NCBI GenBank assembly: GCA_028709135.1
Contig: JAQVXN010000018.1
Coordinates: forward strand, 1 to 14,260
DNA: 14,260 bases
From: Bacteroidaceae bacterium
Lineage (GTDB): Bacteria; Bacteroidota; Bacteroidia; Bacteroidales; Bacteroidaceae
Direction: 5' to 3'
The number at the start of each line of letters is the position of its first letter. Position 1 is the first letter of the stretch. Positions 7,621 through 14,260 of the stretch are shown piece by piece. The position numbers and the translations under genes are program-made. A model generated the notes under the pieces. It did no database searches, was not told where the DNA came from, and was given only the letters and a program-made list of their open reading frames with translations.

Positions 7621-8277
7621 TTATTTTGCAACTGTAAACATCCAGCCAATTGAAATCTCCAGAGCATTGACTTTGCACGGCATATTGCCAGCTATATCAC
7701 TGTTTCCCAAATTATAACGTGCAGCAAAATTTAAACCGCAATTTAGAGAATATTGAGCTCCAAACGTAAGGCGTACGTCATTTGCCTTTAAATTTTTTGT
7801 AGCGAAACCACCAATGTTTGAAAATGATAAGTTATCAGGCTTACTGGAGGTGTTGAGTGCAAATGTGGGACCCACCTCAAGAGAAAGCCCCTTATAAACA
7901 TAGAATTGAGCTAAAACAGGTACTTCAATAAATGATAATTCTAAATTGTCTGAACCGTCCGTTTTGATGATATGTTGTGAATATAGAGCTTCCATTTGGA
8001 TACCGAAAAGTCCGGTTCCTCCTTTGCCAGTGCCATTATTACGACCGAAATGTATGTTAGCTGCAATTCCACCATGGAATCCAGTACTTCCTTTAGCCCC
8101 CATATCTATTCCATCGGGGTTACCTGACAATGTAGAGTAATTAACGCCGACAACAGGCCCCATACAAATTTTATACGATCGTGAACCTGCATTTCCTAAA
8201 TCTATGCCAGCCTTACTTTGAGCATAAGAGCATGCTGAAATAGCAGTAACTATTAAAAACAAAAACAACTTCCTCAT
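7621..8277 (-). CDS. outer-membrane beta-barrel protein (OMP_b-brl_2 / PorT-like)
   Basis: A 218-residue protein with a signal peptide (MRKLFLFLIVTAISACSYA, cleavage most likely before Gln20) followed by alternating amphipathic strands rich in Gly and aromatics. The stretch LELSFIEVPVLAQFYVYKG (112-130), then LSLEVGPTFAL (131-141), is the hallmark of the small eight-strand Bacteroidota barrel family that includes PorT. It ends ISIGWMFTVAK, a typical barrel closing strand. ISAC (13-16) also fits a lipobox, so lipidation of Cys16 cannot be excluded. It starts 20 bases after the WG-repeat gene stop and ends 37 bases before the lipoprotein start. In this operon it is the obvious outer-membrane component, either an anchor or a small channel; family members rarely have a known ligand. 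Confidence 0.92.
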   Translation of the reverse strand: MRKLFLFLIVTAISACSYAQSKAGIDLGNAGSRSYKICMGPVVGVNYSTLSGNPDGIDMGAKGSTGFHGGIAANIHFGRNNGTGKGGTGLFGIQMEALYSQHIIKTDGSDNLELSFIEVPVLAQFYVYKGLSLEVGPTFALNTSSKPDNLSFSNIGGFATKNLKANDVRLTFGAQYSLNCGLNFAARYNLGNSDIAGNMPCKVNALEISIGWMFTVAK

Positions 8278-8297
8278 AACTTTATAGTTTAATTATA

Positions 8298-9875
8298 TTA
8301 ATAAAATGATACAAACGTAATATCTTTTGCAAGTTTAAATGTCCCTGCCTCTACATATATTTTGCGCGTAATAGTAGTAGTAATACCAACAGCATAAGTC
8401 GATATGTTACGTGAACCATTTGCAGGAATTTCTATCGTTGTAGAAACCTCCTTTACGGGATTTCCATAAATGTGAATATGTACATTTTGTGTAATATTCG
8501 TATTGTTACGAATAGTTACAAAAGGTCCTTCACATCTATCCTTGGGGTCTGCTTTAATTGATGAAGGAAATGGACCGGATACCGTAAATGAAGGACCATA
8601 ACTGAATGTGAGTCGTTGAGAACCATCCCAGAGACAAAGTCCCTCATTATGAACAGAAATTTTGTAATCTTTTTCAGTAGGTTTACCATTAATTGACAGT
8701 GAAAGAGGAAATTCTCTTTCTATACTTGTTGTCATTGACGTAGAGTTCTCACTTTCATTTCCGGAATTATCGGCAAATGTTAGTTCAATCTTACCATCTT
8801 GCAATTCTTCTGGTAATTTTATCATGTATTTAAAGCTTTCCGTTTTTCCATTCGTAACTTTTAATTCTGTGTCTCCATTGATATATCCTGAAATGGAACC
8901 ATTTATCAATTTTAGTAATCCATATTTAGCATTTTGATTGACAATAGCGTAACCACCGACAAAGCCTTCTGCCCAATTGAATTGCGGCGGCAGTATAACC
9001 GCACCGGAACCGTTTTTGAAACCGAACATCCCGTTTGCTCTGAACACATTTGGCCCATCAACATCTACGAGTGATTTGTGATGAGTTTCTGATTGGGTAT
9101 TTTTGTCGTAGATGCTGTAATCATTGTCGTCCACTACAACATTATTGAGACTAACATCGTAGTTACGAATGATATTTCCAGTTTTGTTTATTACATAACC
9201 TTTAAAATCTGTTGTGCCACGAGTATAAACAACGGCTTCCCCTTTTTTAAATGTGGAACCGAAATAAATAACGCCTTCACCTGGTTCTAGACCAATTAGA
9301 GGTGAACCATTCTCATAAATATATAGGACCTTTTTGTTTTCTTGTTTTACAGATGCCATGCCATCTGAAAAAGGATGAACTTCAGCATACTTGCATTCAA
9401 TGAGCAATTTTCCATTGATACCCAAAAAGCCCTCTCCTCCCTTGGAACTTTTTACACATAATTTATCTTCAAAAAATGTAGGATATTTTGTTAAAAAGAA
9501 TGTTCCAGCAACAGGTGTTGCGTCCATTGTCGATTCATTAATAATTTGTTCAATTTTATATTTACCATCTTTATTGGTTAGAGCTAAAGCATAACCATTA
9601 ACAAAATCAGTAATGGAATCAAAATTTATAGGCAATATTTCAGCGCCGGTTGTGTTTATTATGCCAACCTTACCTCCTTTTTCAACTTTGTAAGTTTGTT
9701 TTCCGTAATGTGTTACTGATTGGAACATTGGTTTAATAGCCCATCTTGCACATTGGGCAATGACTTGATGCGGAGTTAGCAATATAAAAGCTATTACAAT
9801 CCCTACCCTAAAACAGTTAGGAAAATGTATGTTAGAAGAATGTGTCACTAGCTTCAATAGATATAAACTTTTCAT
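8298..9875 (-). CDS. exported WG-repeat protein with a C-terminal beta-sandwich-like region
   Basis: A 525-residue protein with an unusually long signal peptide: 23 residues before a hydrophobic core (24-39) and cleavage likely at Ala40-Gln41. No alternative start lies nearer the core. Residues 45-330 contain WG-type repeats, degenerate but recognisable: GGKVGIINTTGAEILPINFD (67-86), GGEGFLGINGKLLIECKYAE (146-165), FKGYVINKTGNII (224-236) and NGMFGFKNGSGAVILPPQF (281-299). WG repeats are known in bacterial envelope and cytoplasmic proteins and are thought to mediate protein contacts. Residues 335-525 are Ser/Thr/Asn-rich predicted strands of unknown family. The ATG overlaps the stop of the protease gene by one base (TAATG), implying translational coupling and linked stoichiometry. 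The periplasmic or surface location is inferred from the signal peptide; a ligand or substrate role for the protease is possible but unproven. Confidence 0.87.
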   Translation of the reverse strand: MKSLYLLKLVTHSSNIHFPNCFRVGIVIAFILLTPHQVIAQCARWAIKPMFQSVTHYGKQTYKVEKGGKVGIINTTGAEILPINFDSITDFVNGYALALTNKDGKYKIEQIINESTMDATPVAGTFFLTKYPTFFEDKLCVKSSKGGEGFLGINGKLLIECKYAEVHPFSDGMASVKQENKKVLYIYENGSPLIGLEPGEGVIYFGSTFKKGEAVVYTRGTTDFKGYVINKTGNIIRNYDVSLNNVVVDDNDYSIYDKNTQSETHHKSLVDVDGPNVFRANGMFGFKNGSGAVILPPQFNWAEGFVGGYAIVNQNAKYGLLKLINGSISGYINGDTELKVTNGKTESFKYMIKLPEELQDGKIELTFADNSGNESENSTSMTTSIEREFPLSLSINGKPTEKDYKISVHNEGLCLWDGSQRLTFSYGPSFTVSGPFPSSIKADPKDRCEGPFVTIRNNTNITQNVHIHIYGNPVKEVSTTIEIPANGSRNISTYAVGITTTITRKIYVEAGTFKLAKDITFVSFY

Positions 9876-11524
9876 TAGTTATTACTTTTAGATTGAGCGT
9901 CGTCATATAGTTTCTTTAAATACTTCACTTCACATGCTTCTCCAAAAGAAGAGCCTAATTTAAAGCCGCCCCAAAGAACACCTACCAGTCGACCTTTTTT
10001 ATCAATAATTGGAGAACCACTTGCACCTCCAAGTTCTTCACCTTGAAATTGGAAGCTATAATCTCCAGGTTCTTTACTGATACTAATTTTGTGTACAGTA
10101 GCTTTTAAACCTCCGTCCTGATTATCGAGACCCATGGTTAAACCGGCAGGATAACCTATTGTAAATAAATCTTCTTGCTGTGGTTTCAATGTAGAAACAT
10201 CTGTGCGTGCATTTTCTATATCGTAAATCATCTTAATCTCATCTGGAGTTTTGTGGTCATTTAGCTGCATAATGGCAACATCAATTTTCGGATCGTCGGA
10301 TTCTTTCACAACCGTACAACGTGGTAATTCATCTTCTGAATTGTAGTTGCGACCTGGGTATCCAATACGAACATATTGGTGACGTCCTGAAATAGTAATT
10401 TTTGAACTTTTAAATGTGTTGATATAACTTCTAATTTCATCTAATGTACAATATCCATTCTGATACAGTAAACAAATAATGCGTCCTAATTCTGTTCCAC
10501 TTAATGCTGCCAAGTCGCTTATAGTAATAATTTGAGAAACAGGTATCTGAGAAGTTCGAAACTCTTCCATTTTTTCTTTAATTGCAGATTCGGCATCTTG
10601 TCCAAAAAAAGAGTTTACATATTCCCATGGCACTGCAATATGACGATTTGTTGCCATCATACCATCCCGATTAATAAAAAAAGCAGTACCACTATAATGA
10701 ATAGCATCTATTTTGCTTTCTGACAAACCAAATTGCCAAACATATTGATCACCACTTTGGGCCGGAGTTCCGAATATATATTCTTTTGGCCATGTAACAC
10801 CGAGCTGTTTGAATATTGCCGTAAACTTTGGGTTTTGGAAAGGATCATCATCAAAAGACGCAACAATATAGAATGCACCATGAACGTAAACAGTTGCAGG
10901 AGTTAGTTCTACGGGGTTTACATCTGATCTAAACATTTTCTTACCTGCAAAAACCAAACAGACAATAATCATTGCGGCTGCAACAGCGGATAGAATTTTG
11001 GGAGCATGACTAGCCTTGATATAAGGTTTAATATCTACCGGAACGCCTCCGCAAACAATACGATCTTTATGTTTTATTTGTACAGGAGTATCTGATTTTA
11101 TCTTTATTCCGTTTATCGTTGTTCCATTCTTACTATGGTCAATAATATAAGATTTACCATTACGCCCCATTTTTAATGTGGCATGAAATCTACTTACAGT
11201 AGCTCCATTCAATTGTATTTCATTTCTGAAATTTGTACCAATGCCATAAATAGCTTTAAATTTGCTATTATCCTCAGGCATAGGTACTTGAGACCATTGC
11301 AATTCTACATCCGCAAATCTTACGGCATCTCCTCTACGTATTGGTACTGACATGCCCGGTTGTATGGGCTTGTTCATAACAAAAGTTCCGTTATGACTGT
11401 TTTTGTCTTCTAATATGATATCTCCGTTGTCTAATATGGTCAATTCTGCATGTATTGAGCTAACCATATTGCTGTTTAAAATAATGTTGTTCGACGCTGA
11501 ACGCCCTATTTTTAATAATTTCAT
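9875..11524 (-). CDS. FHA-FHA-transmembrane-trypsin-like serine protease fusion
   Basis: A 549-residue protein. FHA1 (1-78) shows Gly7-Arg8-Ser9, Ser22-x-x-His25 and HNGT (44-47). FHA2 (88-165) has Ser111-x-x-His114 and KNGTTING (132-139), but GIGT (94-97) replaces the usual Gly-Arg. One membrane segment spans about 177-194. The C-terminal domain (about 208-540) is a chymotrypsin-fold, HtrA-like protease with the triad in order: ATNRHIAV (His295), DPKIDVAIMQL (Asp415) and GGASGSPIID (Ser502). About 120 residues separate His from Asp, far more than in DegP, so there is a large insertion. No PDZ domain follows. With FHA domains inside, the protease would lie in the periplasm, although positive charges on both flanks leave topology open. 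The gene begins 32 bases after the previous FHA gene and is coupled to the WG-repeat gene. Threonine phosphorylation could control its assembly or activity; this is inference. Confidence 0.93.
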   Translation of the reverse strand: MKLLKIGRSASNNIILNSNMVSSIHAELTILDNGDIILEDKNSHNGTFVMNKPIQPGMSVPIRRGDAVRFADVELQWSQVPMPEDNSKFKAIYGIGTNFRNEIQLNGATVSRFHATLKMGRNGKSYIIDHSKNGTTINGIKIKSDTPVQIKHKDRIVCGGVPVDIKPYIKASHAPKILSAVAAAMIIVCLVFAGKKMFRSDVNPVELTPATVYVHGAFYIVASFDDDPFQNPKFTAIFKQLGVTWPKEYIFGTPAQSGDQYVWQFGLSESKIDAIHYSGTAFFINRDGMMATNRHIAVPWEYVNSFFGQDAESAIKEKMEEFRTSQIPVSQIITISDLAALSGTELGRIICLLYQNGYCTLDEIRSYINTFKSSKITISGRHQYVRIGYPGRNYNSEDELPRCTVVKESDDPKIDVAIMQLNDHKTPDEIKMIYDIENARTDVSTLKPQQEDLFTIGYPAGLTMGLDNQDGGLKATVHKISISKEPGDYSFQFQGEELGGASGSPIIDKKGRLVGVLWGGFKLGSSFGEACEVKYLKKLYDDAQSKSNN

Positions 11525-11556
11525 AGTTTATGCAGTTTTATTAATAATGAAAATAT

Positions 11557-12162
11557 TTACATTATTCTTTCTTTTGAGTTGTCTTTTGTTGGTTTGTCCT
11601 CTTGTTTTGCAGGTTTTGTTTTATCAACATCTTTGGTATCCTTATCAGATTTCTTTTCTGTTTTACGAAATTTATTTTGATGTGTGGAAGTTTTTTGAGA
11701 TGTTTTTGCAGGAGTATCGTTTTTCTTTATGGATTCTTTTTTTGTTATATTCGAAGAATTTTTTTTCATTGTATCAACTCTCGTTGTATCTGATACCACT
11801 TTGTTGTTTTTAAACACTTTACCGTTGTTCATGAAATATATTCCGACAGCCATCAAAGCAAAAACAATGACAATAATTATTATTGAGCTATAAATCAAGC
11901 GAGAGCGCTGGTTGGGTACGAGTTTCCAATCTAATTGCATAACATGTGCAAAAGAAACCACGTCATTTCTTGTTACAGGAAAAGGAACATTTGGTGTTAT
12001 CCGAATACCATTAACATAAGTTCCGTTATAACCTTGATCAGAAATGGTCATTTTTCCTGTTGGATAAATATTTAGAATAGCATGTCGTCTGCTTATAACG
12101 TCTGTTGTATCGTTCAGTACAATGTCACAGCCGGATTCTCGACCTATTGATATAACTTTCAT
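11557..12162 (-). CDS. small FHA protein with one transmembrane segment and Lys-rich tail
   Basis: I place the start at the ATG at 12162 (201 residues, MKVISIGRES). A longer in-frame reading from 12216 would overlap the phosphatase gene and add 18 residues with no FHA homology. Residues 1-82 are an FHA domain: Gly7-Arg8, Ser24-Arg-Arg-His27, and GYNGTYVNG (44-52). One very hydrophobic segment (about 89-110) follows, then a low-complexity tail of about 90 residues dominated by Lys, Asp, Ser and Thr. If the FHA domain is cytoplasmic, the tail lies outside the inner membrane, which goes against the positive-inside tendency and suggests binding to an acidic partner such as envelope polymer or DNA, or an inverted topology. 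It is spaced 13 bases after the phosphatase stop and 32 before the protease start. The tail is rich in Thr and could itself be phosphorylated if cytoplasmic. Confidence 0.9.
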   Translation of the reverse strand: MKVISIGRESGCDIVLNDTTDVISRRHAILNIYPTGKMTISDQGYNGTYVNGIRITPNVPFPVTRNDVVSFAHVMQLDWKLVPNQRSRLIYSSIIIIVIVFALMAVGIYFMNNGKVFKNNKVVSDTTRVDTMKKNSSNITKKESIKKNDTPAKTSQKTSTHQNKFRKTEKKSDKDTKDVDKTKPAKQEDKPTKDNSKERIM

Positions 12163-12175
12163 AGCAGTTGTATAT

Positions 12176-13420
12176 TTATTTGTTTTCTTTTGAAGAAATA
12201 AAGGCTTTAAGCTCATTATTCAATTCATCAACCATGTACTTAACTGGTTGTATATTATTCTTATACTCTTTGCTTTGTTGGAATTTAGTGACTGAATTTT
12301 GTATTTTCCTCAAAGATGTTTTGTAGTTCTCGATATTTTGGGAATCCTTTCTCAATTTCTCCAATTCTTTTTTTGAATCTGACAATTTCTTTTCCATTTC
12401 ACATAATTGACTTTTAATTTTCGAAGAAGTCTCAGAACCTTGTTTTCTTGATATTTCCATCGTGAGGTTTAGATTGGCCTTCTTTAAGGAATCCAATGTC
12501 GTTACAACAACTTCATTTTTCAGTTGATGTGAATTTAATGTACTACGTTTTTTTAATACTAGTGTTATGTTGAACACCAAACTAATCAGCAATACAGCTG
12601 ATAAACATAAAATTAAATTTTTTATTCTTTTGCTCATCTTTTCTTTTAATATTGAATTCGTACACATTTCAATTAAAACCGCAGTCAAGTTGTCGTGACC
12701 GCCTCCTTTTTCACGTCCCATCATGTCAACTTTTGATACCAAACTGTCAAGCATTATGGCTAAAGCCGGTTTCGTACCACTTATTAATTTAATAAGTTCT
12801 GATTCTGGCATTGTTCCGTGTATACCATCGGAACAGAGCAGAAAGCGATCACCGCGCTCATAGGGCCGTTCGTCAATTTCTACTTCCACATCTGGTTTGA
12901 TTCCGAGTGCACGTGTGATAATATTGGATTGTGCTGATAATCGGGCTTGCTCTTCCGTAATGATTTTTTGTTTTACCATTTCAAAAACCAAGGAATGATC
13001 AAAGGTGCGGAATATTTTTACACCTTTGCGAGCTTGATATACACGACTATCACCAACATGAGCTATTGTTGCTGATGTTTGGCTTATTAGCACGGCAACT
13101 ACGGTCGAGCCCATCCCTTTCAGTTGTGGTATTTCAACTCCTTTTTGATAAATGGCCATATTTGCACGTATAATGGCATTAACTAATGCTTCACGATTTG
13201 CCAAATGTTTGTCCGCTTCCTCAATACCTTTCATTATTTCTTTTACAGCTATAGAAGAGGCTGTTTTTCCTCCTGGACCTCCACCCATCCCGTCACAAAC
13301 AAGGATAAGAAAGCCTCTATCTGTTTCCATACGGCCAAAGGAATCCTGATTCTCCATTCTTCCTCCAATACGAGAATCACCATATCCGGTACACAAATTT
13401 TTTATTGAGAATTGTTCCAT
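12176..13420 (-). CDS. PP2C-family Ser/Thr phosphatase with transmembrane segment and coiled-coil tail
   Basis: The start is at the ATG at 13420 (414 residues, MEQFSIKNL), rather than 13510, which would run through the kinase stop region and add 30 residues. Residues 1-255 form the PP2C (PPM) domain with its metal-binding signature: NQD (Asp26), CDGMGGGPGG (Asp43), HVGDSRVY (Asp124), LCSDGIHG (Asp198) and GGHDNLTAV (Asp243). All expected acidic residues are present, so it should be an active Mn/Mg-dependent phosphatase that removes phosphate from Ser/Thr. A single membrane segment (268-289) follows, then about 120 residues of heptad-like, Lys/Glu-rich coiled coil (295-414). The tail is probably periplasmic and could oligomerise or sense. 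It begins 14 bases after the kinase stop, the classic kinase-phosphatase pairing, and presumably reverses the kinase's action on the FHA partners. Confidence 0.95.
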   Translation of the reverse strand: MEQFSIKNLCTGYGDSRIGGRMENQDSFGRMETDRGFLILVCDGMGGGPGGKTASSIAVKEIMKGIEEADKHLANREALVNAIIRANMAIYQKGVEIPQLKGMGSTVVAVLISQTSATIAHVGDSRVYQARKGVKIFRTFDHSLVFEMVKQKIITEEQARLSAQSNIITRALGIKPDVEVEIDERPYERGDRFLLCSDGIHGTMPESELIKLISGTKPALAIMLDSLVSKVDMMGREKGGGHDNLTAVLIEMCTNSILKEKMSKRIKNLILCLSAVLLISLVFNITLVLKKRSTLNSHQLKNEVVVTTLDSLKKANLNLTMEISRKQGSETSSKIKSQLCEMEKKLSDSKKELEKLRKDSQNIENYKTSLRKIQNSVTKFQQSKEYKNNIQPVKYMVDELNNELKAFISSKENK

Positions 13421-13434
13421 ATTTCTACTCGTTA

Positions 13435-14260
13435 TTAAATTAACAATAATAATAAAGCCACAATTACACCTATCATACAACCAATCAAAACAGCATTTTT
13501 TTCCCCCCAAGCCATGACTACTGATAATTTTGAGGGGGGAGCTTTTAAAGCTTCCTTAATAGCCAACTTAAATTCTTTTGCAGTTTGATATCTGTTTGCC
13601 TGATTCTTTTCTGTGGCTTTCCATATTACATTCATTAAACGACCTGTAATTTGTTCATTTTCAGGTAGCTTTGACTTCATTTGTTTTCCTAATGTTTCTG
13701 CTTCAGTCTTGCCATCAAAGGGATTATTTCCGGCAAGCAATTCATACATTGTGATACCCAATTCATAAAAATCAGTAGAAGCCGTTATTTGCGCTTGTTT
13801 ATTTTCTATTCGCAGAATCTGTTCTGGAGCTGAATATTCTGGAGTACCAATAAAACCATAGGAAGAATAACTGTTGCCGACATTCATCCTTGAAATACCC
13901 AAGTCCATTAACCTTATGTTGCTCCCTTCTTCTACCATAATATTCGATGGTTTAATATCTCTGTGAATTACGCCGCGAGAGTGAATATAATCCAAAGCAT
14001 CGAGTACCGAGTAAATGACGTTGCAAATTTTTTCCATGCGATCTGGAATACCAGAAAGATTCTGCTTTACATACTCATCCAATGTCATGCCATGCACATA
14101 TTTACTTAAAATAAAAATAGGACCGTTATTGGGCGCATATTCACAGTAACCAATCATTTCAACCAAATTAGGGTGTCTAAAAGCCAATGATGCTTCTTGA
14201 CGAGCGCGTTCTCTAATGACATGTACATTGGCATATTCGTCTTTAACACGTTTAACAGCA
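13435..14260 (-). CDS. eukaryotic-like Ser/Thr protein kinase, tail-anchored, 5' end cut by the window edge
   Basis: The frame is open to the right edge, with 274 residues visible; the Gly-rich loop lies outside. The first visible residues are AVKRV, containing the ATP-anchoring Lys (residue 3), then the alpha-C Glu22 in ARQEAS, the catalytic loop HRDIKPSN (Asp101), the metal-binding DLG (Asp119, with Leu for the usual Phe), the Ser/Tyr/Gly-rich activation loop (NSYSSYGFIGTPEY) and APE (144-146). The TTG at 14187 is internal, not the start. The domain ends near residue 235 and is followed by a linker and one C-terminal hydrophobic segment (about 255-274) with nothing beyond it. It is thus anchored by its tail with the kinase in the cytoplasm, unlike PknB-type kinases with external PASTA domains. 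All core residues visible are intact, so it should be active. It probably heads or nearly heads the operon; its substrates are likely the FHA-binding partners encoded downstream. Confidence 0.95.
   Translation of the reverse strand, partial: AVKRVKDEYANVHVIRERARQEASLAFRHPNLVEMIGYCEYAPNNGPIFILSKYVHGMTLDEYVKQNLSGIPDRMEKICNVIYSVLDALDYIHSRGVIHRDIKPSNIMVEEGSNIRLMDLGISRMNVGNSYSSYGFIGTPEYSAPEQILRIENKQAQITASTDFYELGITMYELLAGNNPFDGKTEAETLGKQMKSKLPENEQITGRLMNVIWKATEKNQANRYQTAKEFKLAIKEALKAPPSKLSVVMAWGEKNAVLIGCMIGVIVALLLLLI

Noticed and set aside
11403..11813. A plus-strand frame of 136 codons with hydrophobic segments
   Set aside because: It is the complement of the Lys-rich tail and FHA start of the minus-strand genes; Lys codons read in reverse give Phe/Leu-rich pseudo-membrane segments.
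4490..14260. A type VI secretion threonine-phosphorylation module (PpkA/PppA/Fha)
   Set aside because: The kinase, PP2C and FHA types match, but there is no sheath, baseplate, Hcp, VgrG or ClpV gene in the window, and the exported proteins belong to other families.

Overview
The window is AT-rich DNA that looks like a chromosome of the Bacteroidota, most likely order Bacteroidales. The evidence is a PorT/OmpA-like outer-membrane barrel of the outer membrane beta-barrel 2 type, a lipoprotein whose lipobox cysteine is followed by Ser-Asn-Asp-Asp (like the Bacteroidota surface-export signal), a secreted WG-repeat protein, signal peptides ending Ala-Gln, near-absence of Shine-Dalgarno sequences, and a TAAATTTG box fitting the Bacteroidota -7 consensus. 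I cannot name the genus. All convincing genes are on the minus strand, so the text below follows transcription from high to low coordinates.

Right block (14260 to 4490): nine genes, the first cut by the window edge. In order they are: a tail-anchored eukaryotic-like Ser/Thr kinase; a PP2C phosphatase with a membrane segment and coiled-coil tail; a small FHA protein with a membrane segment and a Lys-rich tail; an FHA-FHA-membrane-trypsin-like protease fusion; a secreted WG-repeat protein; an outer-membrane barrel protein; a lipoprotein; a secreted protein with repeated LKNGS-type units; and, after a 109-base gap, another FHA protein fused to a multipass membrane domain. The first eight genes are separated by at most 37 bases or overlap by one base, so they are very probably one operon. 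A perfect hairpin with a T-run (4271-4298) lies where the transcript should end.

Interpretation: the kinase writes, the phosphatase erases and the FHA domains read phosphothreonine in the cytoplasm. Three of these proteins carry domains beyond a membrane segment, and four further products are exported. Together they look like a phospho-signalling or phospho-controlled assembly linking the cytoplasm to a periplasmic protease and the outer membrane. I do not recognise it as a named system. It shares the kinase/PP2C/FHA logic of type VI secretion post-translational control, but no secretion genes are present here.

Middle (3333 to 4489): a 1.15-kb stretch without a convincing gene. It holds a weak 63-codon frame, a start-less 45-codon frame ending in a CxxC knuckle (possible gene remnant), a nested palindrome, a cluster of GTGGCAC/GTGCCAC repeats and the terminator. 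It separates the signalling block from housekeeping genes and may be a scar of past insertion.

Left block (3332 to 1): a complete UvrD/PcrA-type helicase followed 20 bases later by the 23S rRNA methyltransferase gene rlmD, which runs off the left edge.
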